From: an uncultured Planctomycetaceae bacterium
Lineage (GTDB): Bacteria > Planctomycetota > Planctomycetia > Planctomycetales > Planctomycetaceae
Length of the DNA stretch: 36,428 bases
Direction: 5' to 3'
Assembly: GCA_903858815.1 (NCBI GenBank)
Contig: CAIOKE010000058.1
Location: forward strand, 1 to 36,428
The notes under the pieces are model-generated. The model did not search any database. It had not been told where the DNA came from and saw only the letters and a list, made by a program, of their open reading frames with translations. Position numbers and translations under genes: made by a program. Shown one piece after another: positions 25,274 through 33,831 of the stretch. How positions within the stretch are numbered: the stretch's first letter is position 1; every line of letters begins with the position of its first letter.

Positions 25274-26272
25274 GTGAAGCCCAATCTCTGTGACTGTTCT
25301 GCCACCAGCCTGTCTGTCGATCGTCGTTCGTTTGTCAAAGGAATGGCTGCTGCTGCGGCACTTGTGCTGCCTGGGCGAGCCCTGCAGGCAGGACTGTACT
25401 CCGGTCCTTCCCGGACCAGTGCGGCCGAGACGGCGGTCACTGAACTTCATAAAACCCTGACGGACGAGCAGAAAAAGGTGCTGTGTCTGCCCTTTGAGCA
25501 TGAAAAGCGGCAGCGCATCAGTGCCAACTGGCATGTGACCGAACCGACTCTGGGGCAGCAGAACTTTTACACATCGATGCAGCGCGAGCTGACGACGCGG
25601 ATTGTGAAGGGGTTGTGCAGTGAAGAAGGTTATGCCCGGCTGACACGTCAGATGGATGAAGATGCGGGCGGGCTGCATGAATTCAGTATAGCCTTCTTCG
25701 GTGATCCGACCGATCAGGCTCAGCCCTTCGAATTCATGCTGACGGGTCGCCACCTGACTCTGCGAGCGGACGGCAACACTGTGGATCGGGCTGCCTTTGG
25801 TGGTCCGATTATCTACGGGCACGATCAGGTTGATCCGGTGGCATCGAAGAATATTTACTTCTATCAGACTCAGCAGACAGATGCCGTATTTCGGTCGCTG
25901 ACTGCAGAGCAGGCCATGAAGGCCGTGGTTGCTCAGGCGCCGGCTGAGGCTGCTGTGCAGCTGCAGGGAGCTGCCGGGAAGTTTTCCGGTATCCGCGTCG
26001 GTGAACTGAATACCGAACAGAAGCAGCAGGTGGAACAGACACTGAAGGTGCTGCTGGCTCCGTATCGGTCTGAAGATGTATCAGAAGTCATGGAGACTCT
26101 GAAGACCAGTGGAGGTCTGGATCAGCTGCACATGGCCTTTTACAGTCAGGGTGATCTGGGGAACGACCGGACGTGGGATATCTGGCGTGTGGAGGGTCCC
26201 AGTTTTGTGTGGCACTACCGGGGTGCTCCGCACGTGCACGCCTACATCAATATCGGGACGAAAAAGGCCTGA
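25274..26272 (+). CDS. DUF3500 family protein, Tat-exported
   Basis: The protein has 332 residues and starts at a GTG (25274) with GGGAG nine bases upstream. Reading further upstream adds no sensible leader. A twin-arginine signal is clear: VDRRSFVKGMAAAAALVLPG (RR at 17-18). The mature part matches the DUF3500 family as I recall it: KVLCLPFEHEKRQRISANWH, GDP followed by FEFMLTGRHLTLR, and FGGPIIYGHD. The C-terminus is aromatic, with VEGPSFVWHYRGAPHVHAYI. The biochemical role of DUF3500 is not established. The His-rich end and Tat export could fit a cofactor- or metal-bound protein, but that is speculation. A strong terminator follows at 26316-26345, so it is probably a single-gene transcript. 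Confidence 0.85.
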   Translation: MKPNLCDCSATSLSVDRRSFVKGMAAAAALVLPGRALQAGLYSGPSRTSAAETAVTELHKTLTDEQKKVLCLPFEHEKRQRISANWHVTEPTLGQQNFYTSMQRELTTRIVKGLCSEEGYARLTRQMDEDAGGLHEFSIAFFGDPTDQAQPFEFMLTGRHLTLRADGNTVDRAAFGGPIIYGHDQVDPVASKNIYFYQTQQTDAVFRSLTAEQAMKAVVAQAPAEAAVQLQGAAGKFSGIRVGELNTEQKQQVEQTLKVLLAPYRSEDVSEVMETLKTSGGLDQLHMAFYSQGDLGNDRTWDIWRVEGPSFVWHYRGAPHVHAYINIGTKKA

Positions 26273-26315
26273 ACACGACGACATTGACGTTGGGTTGTCG
26301 CCGGTTGAGAATGAG

Positions 26316-26345
26316 GCCCGGTATCTCGCAGATGCCGGGCTTTTT
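26316..26345 (+). terminator. Intrinsic terminator after the DUF3500 gene
   Basis: The 11-bp stem pairs GCCCGGTATCT with AGATGCCGGGC, including one T-G wobble, closed by a CGC loop and followed directly by TTTTT. It is one of the two strongest terminators in the window. Confidence 0.92.
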
Positions 26346-26464
26346 GTGTTCTTCAGGTCGGCGTTGGTCCAGAACCCTGAGAGACACGGTGTGTTTTGCA
26401 CCGCAGTCAGGTTTGATTGTCGGTCCGCAGACGGGGAAGCAGGAATATGGGAAGGTCGACGCCG

Positions 26465-27766
26465 ATGCACGCTGATGGACTATTTTCACGCATGCTGTTG
26501 CTGGCGGCAATGTGTCTGTCGAGTCTGCCACTGCGGGCTGCAGAGACGCTGATTTATGCGGCTCGGCTGATCGACGGACGGGCTCCAAAGCCAGCCACGG
26601 ATGTGACTCTGGTTGTGGCTGACGGCCGAATCAGTCGCATAGTGCCCGGGTTTATGGCTCCGCAGGATGGTCAGCGAGTGGTTGATCTGCGGAAGTACAC
26701 CGTTGTGCCGGGGTTGATGGACATGCATACGCATCTGATGTCGCAGCATTCGAAGGAGGCGTATACAGAGAAATTCTTCATGGAAGATTCTGAGTATGCG
26801 TTGCGATCCACGGTGTATGCGCGATTAACGCTGCTGGCGGGTTTCACGACGGTGCGTGAGCTGGGTGACAACGGTGTGAATTCGGTCGCGCTGCGACGAG
26901 CGATTCGTGAGGGCTGGATCATCGGGCCACGGATCTACACGGCGGGAAAATCGCTGGCGACAACCGGCGGGCATGCGGATCCCAGCAATGGTCAGAAGGG
27001 TCGGTTTCGTGAGGATCCGGGGCCAGTAGACGGAGTAATCAATGGTCCGGACGAGGCTCGCAAAGCTGTTCGCCAGCGTTACAAGGATGGTGCGGATCTG
27101 ATTAAGCTGACGGCAACTGGCGGAGTGCTCAGTCTTGCGGCCAGCGGTCAGAATCCGCAATTCACCACGGCCGAGCTGCAGGCCATTGTGGAAACGGCGA
27201 AGGATTACGGCATGACCGTGGCAGTCCACGCTCACGGGGCCGAGGGAATGAAGCGGGCTGTGCTGGCTGGCGTGGATTCCATTGAGCACGGTACGTACAT
27301 GACTGAAGAGATTATGGGGTTAATGAAAGACCGTGGAACATTCTGGGTGCCGACCAACATGGCGGGTGAGTGGGTGGCTAAGAAAGCGGCTGAGCCTGGA
27401 TATTTTCCGGAGGTGGTGCGTCCCAAAGCGGCAGCCATCGGGCCAGCGATTCGCAGCACATTTCAGAAGGCCTATCAGTCTGGTGTGAAAATTGCTTTCG
27501 GGACGGACAGTGGTGTGTCTGTGCATGGCGAGAATGCTCATGAATTTGAGCTGATGGTGGAGGGCGGGATGCCGCCGATGGAAGCGATTCAGTCAGCGAC
27601 GCTGCAGGCGGCGAGACTGCTGAAGATCGAGGACACCCTGGGAACTCTGGAGGCTGGCAAGCTGGCTGATGTAGTGGCAGTCGATGGAGATCCGCTGCAG
27701 GATATCAGTGTGATGAAGAAGGTGGTGTTTGTGATGAAGGAAGGGCAGGTTTTCCGTGAGCCCTGA
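26465..27766 (+). CDS. Exported amidohydrolase, imidazolonepropionase/dipeptidase-like
   Basis: This is a metal-dependent hydrolase of 433 residues with a signal peptide (about 1-26, ending LRAA). The N-terminal beta-sandwich ([15 protein letters not shown]) leads to [13 protein letters not shown], with metal ligands His88 and His90. [12 protein letters not shown] carries the lysine that is carboxylated in binuclear members. VAVHAHG, IEHGTYM and FGTDSG supply the remaining His and Asp ligands. The end, [18 protein letters not shown] and [13 protein letters not shown], is typical of the branch that includes Xaa-Arg and Xaa-Lys dipeptidases. ATG 26465 is chosen with GGAAGG nine bases upstream; ATG 26447 is an equally placed alternative. 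It converges on the ATP-grasp gene with a 5-bp gap. Confidence 0.9.
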   Translation: MHADGLFSRMLLLAAMCLSSLPLRAAETLIYAARLIDGRAPKPATDVTLVVADGRISRIVPGFMAPQDGQRVVDLRKYTVVPGLMDMHTHLMSQHSKEAYTEKFFMEDSEYALRSTVYARLTLLAGFTTVRELGDNGVNSVALRRAIREGWIIGPRIYTAGKSLATTGGHADPSNGQKGRFREDPGPVDGVINGPDEARKAVRQRYKDGADLIKLTATGGVLSLAASGQNPQFTTAELQAIVETAKDYGMTVAVHAHGAEGMKRAVLAGVDSIEHGTYMTEEIMGLMKDRGTFWVPTNMAGEWVAKKAAEPGYFPEVVRPKAAAIGPAIRSTFQKAYQSGVKIAFGTDSGVSVHGENAHEFELMVEGGMPPMEAIQSATLQAARLLKIEDTLGTLEAGKLADVVAVDGDPLQDISVMKKVVFVMKEGQVFREP

Positions 27767-27771
27767 GTCGG

Positions 27772-28635
27772 TCACAGGTGACGGACGATACTGGTCGCGA
27801 AGCGAGCCGCCGATGGTGGATCGAAGGACAGGTACAGCGATGGCTCGATCAGTTCAATTTCCATAATTGCCGGTTGGCCATCGGGCAGCAGCACCAGATC
27901 GACGCGGGCATACAGCAGCGGTTGCGGGCAGGACTGCAGGCTGCGTTCAGCACAGGCAATCATTTCCGGGGGTGGCTGGATGGCCTGAATGATCCCACCG
28001 TGTTCTTCCTGGACTCGAAAGTCGCCCGCTGCCGGAGTTTTCAGGACAGCATGGCTGAACTGTCCCTCGAAGAAGATCAGTGAGTATTCGCCGAGGGCAG
28101 TGACACTGCTGATGAAGGGTTGTGCGAGGGCAGTGGTTTGCTGGAAGGCCGCGACAGCCTGCTGCAGCAGTTCGGGGTCTGGATTGCGGGGCAGACGAAA
28201 GGCATTGTCTGCGTTTGCTCCAACGATCGGTTTCACGACAGTCTCAGCGCAGTTCCAGTGGTCCGGCAGTTGAGCCAGTTCCGCGGCTGTCGGCGACTGC
28301 AGCCAGATTGTGGGGACGACGGTGTGGCCGGCCGTTTGCAGTTCGCGAAGATAACTTTTGCGAATGTTCCAGCGAACTGTGGCCAGTGAATTCAGCAGCC
28401 GAGCGGAGGACAGTTCGATGTGTTCCAGGACCTGCAGGAAGGCCTGTGGGTCGGACTGATAGTCCCATGGCGAACGAATGACGACCGCCGCATACTGACT
28501 CCAGTTTGGAGCTGGATGTCGCCACGAAACTTCCTGCACACTGACTCCAGCCTGCCGTAGTTCCTCAACCACCAGATGGTCGTAGGCGACGAAGTCAGCA
28601 AGCGTGTCCATGGTGAGAAAGGCGATTTGCGGCAT
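27772..28635 (-). CDS. ATP-grasp domain protein
   Basis: This protein of 287 residues has the ATP-grasp layout of the glutathione-synthetase/RimK/DcsG-like group. The N-terminal domain is MPQIAFLTMDTLADFVAYD with VVIRSPWDYQ. The central segment AETVVKPIVGANADNAFRL carries a nucleotide-binding lysine. The C-terminal metal-binding block is YARVDLVLLPDGQPAIMEIELIEPSLYL, with Asp and Glu ligands. Such enzymes form amide or ester bonds by acyl-phosphate activation, but the substrate is not evident. It follows maf after 6 bp and is the last gene of the probable folP-containing operon. Confidence 0.85.
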   Translation of the reverse strand: MPQIAFLTMDTLADFVAYDHLVVEELRQAGVSVQEVSWRHPAPNWSQYAAVVIRSPWDYQSDPQAFLQVLEHIELSSARLLNSLATVRWNIRKSYLRELQTAGHTVVPTIWLQSPTAAELAQLPDHWNCAETVVKPIVGANADNAFRLPRNPDPELLQQAVAAFQQTTALAQPFISSVTALGEYSLIFFEGQFSHAVLKTPAAGDFRVQEEHGGIIQAIQPPPEMIACAERSLQSCPQPLLYARVDLVLLPDGQPAIMEIELIEPSLYLSFDPPSAARFATSIVRHL

Positions 28636-28641
28636 GGTGGG

Positions 28642-29349
28642 TTACCGTGACTGGCTGACGATCCGGATCAGCTGAAGTGTTTCCAGCAGTGGCAGTCCGA
28701 TGACGGTGGTGAGACTGCCCGAGACGCGGTGTACGAAGGCAGCAGCCAGTCCCTGAATGGCATAGCCTCCAGCCTTGCCCAGTGGTTCACCGGATTTCAC
28801 ATACCAGTCGATCTGGGTATCGTTCAGTGGCACGAATTCCACTTCGGTGGTGACGATCTGTGACGTCCTCTGCTGGCCACAGGACGCCATGACAGCGGTG
28901 TGGACTTTGTGAATTTTTCCGGCCAGCAGGCGCGTCAACCAGTCGCGGACATCGGCACCGTGTTGTGATGGGTCCGGCTGACCGCAAACTTCGCGGAGAC
29001 CATCCTGAGTTCCGGCAACAACTGTCGTGTCTGCAACCACGACAACCGGCGGGCAGTGCGGGTCAAACCAGGGTTGTGAAGGCAGTTGTGCAAGGACGTC
29101 GCGGTGTTTGGTTTCAAGGATCTGCTGCAGTTGATCACGAATGGCCCAGTCGTGACGCAGGCCGTCGAAACCGGCTTCTTCTGAGGCTGCCGGTGGCAGG
29201 CAGATCAGACGATCTGCACCGACGGCAGCGGACAGAAGATCTCGGCGGCGGGGGGAACGCGAACCCAGTACAATCTGCATGTGACTGGCAGCAAGTTCTG
29301 GTGGCAGCAGCAGTCCGTCGGGCAGATGCGGTGAGGATTTGAGAGTCAC
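28642..29349 (-). CDS. maf: Maf family nucleotide pyrophosphatase
   Basis: This enzyme hydrolyses non-canonical or canonical nucleoside triphosphates to monophosphates and may guard nucleic-acid synthesis. Family signatures are QIVLGSRSPRRRDLL, VVADTTVV, HKVHTAV and EPLGKAGGYAIQGLA, ending with SLTTVIGLPL. The start is uncertain. GTG 29349 overlaps the folP stop as GTGA and has GGAG seven bases upstream, giving 235 residues. ATG 29280 has no visible ribosome binding site but gives 212 residues, closer to the usual 190-210. I chose the coupled GTG, so the first 23 residues are less secure. The catalytic Asp of the ADTTVV block is present. Confidence 0.9.
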   Translation of the reverse strand: MTLKSSPHLPDGLLLPPELAASHMQIVLGSRSPRRRDLLSAAVGADRLICLPPAASEEAGFDGLRHDWAIRDQLQQILETKHRDVLAQLPSQPWFDPHCPPVVVVADTTVVAGTQDGLREVCGQPDPSQHGADVRDWLTRLLAGKIHKVHTAVMASCGQQRTSQIVTTEVEFVPLNDTQIDWYVKSGEPLGKAGGYAIQGLAAAFVHRVSGSLTTVIGLPLLETLQLIRIVSQSR

Positions 29350-30194
29350 GGTGAATCTCCGCTGACGGCCTGCCATGCAACCAGCGCATCGCGAACCGGT
29401 TGCACATCATGAATTCGCAGCACGTCGACTCCGCGGGCGGCAAGTGCCACGGAAACGCCGATTGTGCCTGCCTGTCGTTCGTCCACTTCCCGACCCAGCA
29501 GGCGGGCCAGAAAGCGTTTGCGAGAATGGCCGATCAGTACCGGTCGCTGCAGGCTGTGCTGCAGTAGAGGAATGGCTCGTAACAGCTGCAGATTGTGTGC
29601 GGCGGTCTTGCCAAAGCCGATCCCCGGATCAATGCACATGCGCTCGGCCGGGATACCGGCCATCAGACAGCGGTCTACCTGCTGCTGCAGGAATTCAGTG
29701 ACATCGACAACGACGTCGTTGTAGGACGGGTTGAGCTGCATGGTTTGCGGCGTTCCCTGGATATGCATCACGCAGATTCCGGCATCCGTCGTGCGACAGA
29801 CTTCCAGCATTTCAGGGTCGAAGGTCAGGCCGGAAATGTCATTGACTATTTCTGCTCCAGCATCGAGTGCCTGTCGAGCAACTTCGGATTTTGTGGTGTC
29901 GATACTGATGGGGATGCGAATTTCTGCGGCCAGTCGCCGAATGACGGGAATTGTGCGACGCAGTTCTTCGTCGAGCTCCACGGGGCTGGCCCCGGGACGA
30001 GTGGATTCACCGCCGATATCCAGAATATCGGCTCCTTCAGCCTGCAGTCGCAGCCCCTGTGCGACTGCCTGATCAATTGCCTGAAAACGACCTCCATCCG
30101 AAAAACTGTCGGGAGTGACGTTCAGGATGCCCATCAGCAGTGGCAGGCTGCTGCGGGTGAGATCTCGAGAGCGAATTCGCCACGAATGGTGCAT
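29346..30194 (-). CDS. folP: Dihydropteroate synthase
   Basis: This enzyme condenses 6-hydroxymethyl-dihydropterin pyrophosphate with p-aminobenzoate in folate synthesis. It has 282 residues and the whole signature set: LLMGILNVTPDSFSDGG, ADILDIGGESTRPGA, IPISIDTTKSEVA, EIVNDISGL, CVMHIQGTPQTMQ, CIDPGIGFGK and VLIGHSRKRFL. ATG 30194 is chosen because longer frames would run into the upstream membrane-protein gene. Its ribosome binding site is weak. The stop overlaps the maf start by four bases. Confidence 0.96.
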   Translation of the reverse strand: MHHSWRIRSRDLTRSSLPLLMGILNVTPDSFSDGGRFQAIDQAVAQGLRLQAEGADILDIGGESTRPGASPVELDEELRRTIPVIRRLAAEIRIPISIDTTKSEVARQALDAGAEIVNDISGLTFDPEMLEVCRTTDAGICVMHIQGTPQTMQLNPSYNDVVVDVTEFLQQQVDRCLMAGIPAERMCIDPGIGFGKTAAHNLQLLRAIPLLQHSLQRPVLIGHSRKRFLARLLGREVDERQAGTIGVSVALAARGVDVLRIHDVQPVRDALVAWQAVSGDSP

Positions 30195-30276
30195 AGGGGT
30201 CGATCCAGGACAGCAGTTGCGGGATGCGACAGCATATGCGATCTGTTGCAGAACATCCAGATGCAGGCAGACCAGT

Positions 30277-30654
30277 TCAGCCTGTCGCTGACGGTGGAGT
30301 TCCTGTGAGTTGGGCAGTGTTCTGTGAGTTGTTTCCAGCGGCCAGCAGTCGATCAAACTCGCTCTCATCCGGCGTGGCGGCGGCAGTGCACATCAACGCG
30401 AAGCCGAGACCAATGCAGGGGATGGCCAGCAGCAGGCTGGTAAACAAAGCGGGGATTGAGAGTGTCCCCGTGACGGTCTGCAGAGTATCGGTGAGGAAGG
30501 CGATGGACAGAATCAGCACGACGCCAGTTCCGGAGAGCAACAGTCCCAGCAGAAACTGTCGCGGTCGGAATGGTCGAGCGACAATCGGCTGATTGGCCGT
30601 TGGTACGAGATCAACGGTCGATTCTGGTGTCTCAGCGGTATTGAAATCTGGCAT
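30277..30654 (-). CDS. Small two-helix membrane protein
   Basis: I do not recognise this 125-residue protein. It has a polar N-terminus of about 30 residues, two hydrophobic helices (about 34-54 and 70-93), and a polar C-terminal tail (DESEFDRLLAAGNN and onward). It lies between ybeY (110-bp gap) and folP (82-bp gap) in the same direction and is probably part of that operon. The hydrophobic pattern and clean ends support a real gene. Confidence 0.75.
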   Translation of the reverse strand: MPDFNTAETPESTVDLVPTANQPIVARPFRPRQFLLGLLLSGTGVVLILSIAFLTDTLQTVTGTLSIPALFTSLLLAIPCIGLGFALMCTAAATPDESEFDRLLAAGNNSQNTAQLTGTPPSATG

Positions 30655-30764
30655 TGGTTTTGGTCCCGAACTGCCAGGAAAAGTTCCAGCAGCATTCCGG
30701 TAATCTGCAGAAAAACGTGCAGACTTCGGGCTGGATCACAAAAGTCCGGAAGATTTCATGAAGT

Positions 30765-31367
30765 TCATTCACCAACAGGCTCGTCCGCATAGACAGGGTT
30801 GAAACCAAGGGAGTTCATGGCGAGGATTTCCCGGGTCTTCATCAGGCTGCGGTCAGCGGGCGTCAGGTCGTCATAGCCACACAGATGCAGCAGTCCATGG
30901 ACAACGTATAAGGCCAGTTCGGCGTCGGCAGACCACTGACCTTCAGGGGCCATCTGTACAGCCATTTCCGCACTGGCAATGATCTCACCTTCAACAGCAG
31001 CGCCGGCGGCTGGCAGTTCACTGACAGTCAGATCCGCAGCATCGTCACGTGCTGCGTCCGCTGCTGTTTCTTCAGGGTCTGCTGGACTGAGTTCACTGAA
31101 CGACTGGGGGCGGTCGTCGTCAGGCTCACAGTCGGGCAGTTCGCTGTCGGTGAAGCCCAGCAGAAAACTTATCACATCGGTCGGGTAGTCATGCTGCAGA
31201 TGTTCGCGATTGATGCGATGAATGGTGGCGTTGTCAACAATCGTGATGCTGACAATGGCCGAACCCACCTGTTCCTGTCGAAGCACGCTGGCTACTGCGT
31301 CCTGCAGCAGGCCGGTATTGACTGGCAATGCGACCTGCTGGCTGACGATATCAATTTCCCACGGCAT
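30765..31367 (-). CDS. ybeY: YbeY endoribonuclease with acidic insertion
   Basis: YbeY is a metal-dependent RNase needed for 16S rRNA 3'-end maturation. This version has 200 residues rather than about 150-170. The DYPTDVISFLL block (60-70) is followed by an acidic insertion of about 55 residues (71-125) rich in Asp, Glu and Ala, before the normal GEIIASAEMA. The metal motif HGLLHLCGYDD has His157 and His161, but Asp167 at the third position, where most members have His. It starts 5 bp after the symporter gene, so the two are co-transcribed. The ATG at 31367 gives the full family N-terminus. Confidence 0.9.
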   Translation of the reverse strand: MPWEIDIVSQQVALPVNTGLLQDAVASVLRQEQVGSAIVSITIVDNATIHRINREHLQHDYPTDVISFLLGFTDSELPDCEPDDDRPQSFSELSPADPEETAADAARDDAADLTVSELPAAGAAVEGEIIASAEMAVQMAPEGQWSADAELALYVVHGLLHLCGYDDLTPADRSLMKTREILAMNSLGFNPVYADEPVGE

Positions 31368-31372
31368 AGCGA

Positions 31373-33151
31373 TTACTTCGCAGCAGCACGAACTTTTTCC
31401 TGGTGTTCTCGATCGAGTTCACCGCTGGTCAGTTTGCGCCAGTAGGTGTCCAGATCGCGACGAACCTTTCCGGACAACAGAAGGAGCCCGATCATGTTGG
31501 GCAGCATCATGCCAAAGATCATCAGGTCACCGAAGTCCATCACGTTCTGAGCGGAAATCACGGAACCGAGGAATGTAAATACAAGGAAAATGATGCGATA
31601 GGCCATCGAAAAGCCTTCGCCGAACAGATAGGCCCAGCAGCGTTCCCCGTAGTAGGACCAGGAGATCATGGTGCTGTATGCAAACAGGAATGTGGCCAGA
31701 GCCAGCACGTAGCGGAAATACGGGATTTGACTGTCCATCACAACGGAAGTCAGCGATGCACCGGCAACGGACACTTCCCCTTTTTCATTTTGCGTGAACT
31801 GAGCCTTGAAGTCAGCAGGAAATGCCGGGTTTTTGTAGTCGTAGGCACCTGTGATCACAATCACAAGAGCAGTCATAGTGCAGACCACGATTGTATCAAC
31901 GAAGGGTTCCAGCAGCGCGACAATCCCCTCGCGAATGGGGTAGTCAGTTCTGGCAGCTGCGTGAGCAATAGCTGCGGACCCGACACCCGCTTCGTTGGAG
32001 AAGGCAGCACGCTTGAACCCCTGAACAAGGACGCCGATGAATCCGCCACGGAATGCTTCAGGAGAAAACGCTGAAGTGATGATCAGGGAGATGGCCCCCG
32101 GGACACCCGAATAATTCTTCAGCAGGATGAGCAAACCGGCAAGCACATAAACACTGCACATGACCGGGACAATTTTGTCTGCAGTGGAGGCAATGCGCCG
32201 AATGCCACCGATGATTACGATGGCGGTCAGAACCAGCATTGCAAGGCCGTAGATCCACGGATTTTCGCGGAAGAACGGCACCGTCTGGCCGACGGCATCG
32301 AGGCTGCCTTTGACCTGGTAGGCATTGCCACCGGCAAAGGAACCGCCGACACACAGCACTGCGAAGCAGATGGCGAAAAACTTGCCCAGCGGTGCAAGTC
32401 CAAGTTCGGCAAGTCCGCGAGACAGGTAGTACATCGCACCACCCATAATTCGACCGTCTGGACGAACTTCCCGGTACTTCTGACCCAGAGTGCATTCGAC
32501 AAATTTCGAGGACATGCCGAGGAATCCTGCCAGCACCATCCAGAAGGCGGCGCCAGGTCCTCCGAGGGCGATGGCGGTTGTCACGCCTGCGATGTTACCA
32601 AGACCGACGGTTGCTGACAGGGCAGTTGTCAGAGCCTGGAAGTGACTGACGTCCCCGGTGTCATTCTGGTTGTCGTACTTGCCGGCGATGATGGAAATGG
32701 AATGCTCGAAACCACGCAGGCTGATGAAACCCATGCGGAATGTGAAGAAACAGGCGCCGGACACAAGGATCAACACCGCGAATGGAATCTGGCCACCACC
32801 ACCAATCGGGATGGGAATGGGAAAGAAAATGAATCCGGCGACATACCCGTTGATTGTGCCAAAGAATCCATCGACGGGTTCAAGGGTTTTGTTGATGCGT
32901 TCGAAGAGCCCGGATGGCTCTGGGGGTGTGGCGGGCGCCACTGCCGTTGCCGACGAGCTGACGGGGGATGCAGAAGTTTCGGTCGGTGGCTGAGTTTCAG
33001 CGGGGGCGACAGACGTGGTTGCTGGAGCGACTGGTGCTGGTTCCTGCCCCAATGCCGAAGCGGGGTAGCCGAACAGTGACACAGTGATCAGCGTACCCAG
33101 TACAAGGGACGCCAGTGAGCGGAAAGTGGTATTGGGGCTACGGAAGTTCAT
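31373..33151 (-). CDS. AGCS family sodium:alanine/glycine symporter
   Basis: This inner-membrane protein imports small amino acids with Na+ or H+. It has 592 residues, against about 450-500 for most members. The start at 33151 opens a signal-like segment (about 12-36, ending SALGQ), followed by a Pro/Ala/Thr-rich stretch (37-80). The symporter itself begins around residue 95. AGCS signatures are TALSATVGLGNIAGVTTAIALGGPGAAFWM, GGAMYYL and FSNEAGVGSAAIAHAAA. About ten or eleven hydrophobic helices follow. It heads the - strand operon with ybeY. An extended N-terminus of this kind is unusual for the family; the reading frame through it is continuous. Confidence 0.93.
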   Translation of the reverse strand: MNFRSPNTTFRSLASLVLGTLITVSLFGYPASALGQEPAPVAPATTSVAPAETQPPTETSASPVSSSATAVAPATPPEPSGLFERINKTLEPVDGFFGTINGYVAGFIFFPIPIPIGGGGQIPFAVLILVSGACFFTFRMGFISLRGFEHSISIIAGKYDNQNDTGDVSHFQALTTALSATVGLGNIAGVTTAIALGGPGAAFWMVLAGFLGMSSKFVECTLGQKYREVRPDGRIMGGAMYYLSRGLAELGLAPLGKFFAICFAVLCVGGSFAGGNAYQVKGSLDAVGQTVPFFRENPWIYGLAMLVLTAIVIIGGIRRIASTADKIVPVMCSVYVLAGLLILLKNYSGVPGAISLIITSAFSPEAFRGGFIGVLVQGFKRAAFSNEAGVGSAAIAHAAARTDYPIREGIVALLEPFVDTIVVCTMTALVIVITGAYDYKNPAFPADFKAQFTQNEKGEVSVAGASLTSVVMDSQIPYFRYVLALATFLFAYSTMISWSYYGERCWAYLFGEGFSMAYRIIFLVFTFLGSVISAQNVMDFGDLMIFGMMLPNMIGLLLLSGKVRRDLDTYWRKLTSGELDREHQEKVRAAAK

Positions 33152-33831
33152 GGACTGTTCCGGAATGGGGATCACATGTACGGCTGGAAAGATATCGAGG
33201 CTTACCGGGTAGGCGGAGAGTGCAGGATAACGGTGAAAAAAGGCGGATGGAAACGGACTGTGGCGGAACCTTGAGGAAAACGGTGATTTCGCGGACGGGA
33301 AGCGGGGAGGGTGGAGGAGGTGGTTTTGCGGTGGTCGGATGGGGATTTAGCGGCGGCAACGGAATCGGTGGATCGGCGTCGACGATGTAGACGTCATTTG
33401 GATGGCGCAACAGGCAGGCTTTTGTCGCGTTTTTTGTAGGGAGCGATTTTGAGATGAACCTTTTTACAAAATTCGGGTCTGGAATTGTAGGACTTACAAA
33501 GTGAGTGGTCGTTGAGTGGCAACTGTTTGTGTTGTGCGGTGTGCGGATTTGCTCGTTTGCGGCAGAAACAGCCGATTCGAGTGGGTGCTTGACCTGCCGG
33601 CCGGGGTTTGTGGAGTAGGTGTTGTGGCAGAAATTGCGGAAATCGGTCTTTGAACGGCGAAATTTGCTGATCTTCGGTGTGTATCTGCCGTTTTGAGCGT
33701 GGGTGGGAGTGAGCTGGGGTGGATTCTGTTTTTTGTGGCGCGGCGATTGCTGTGTTGTGGATTGTGGAAGAGCTGTTTGAGGGGAGTGAGTGCGTTTTTT
33801 GGTGTGAATCACAGGGAAGGAGAGTGCGGTT
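33152..33831. other. 680-bp intergenic region between divergent genes
   Basis: This gap separates the symporter operon (-) from the sigma-factor gene (+). I see no gene with recognisable content. The long - strand open frame that crosses it is rich in Pro, Thr, His and Ser like other shadow frames. ACAAA-containing AT-rich DNA at 33460-33505 is the only compositional break and may hold promoters, but I could not define -35/-10 pairs with adequate spacing. Confidence 0.5.
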
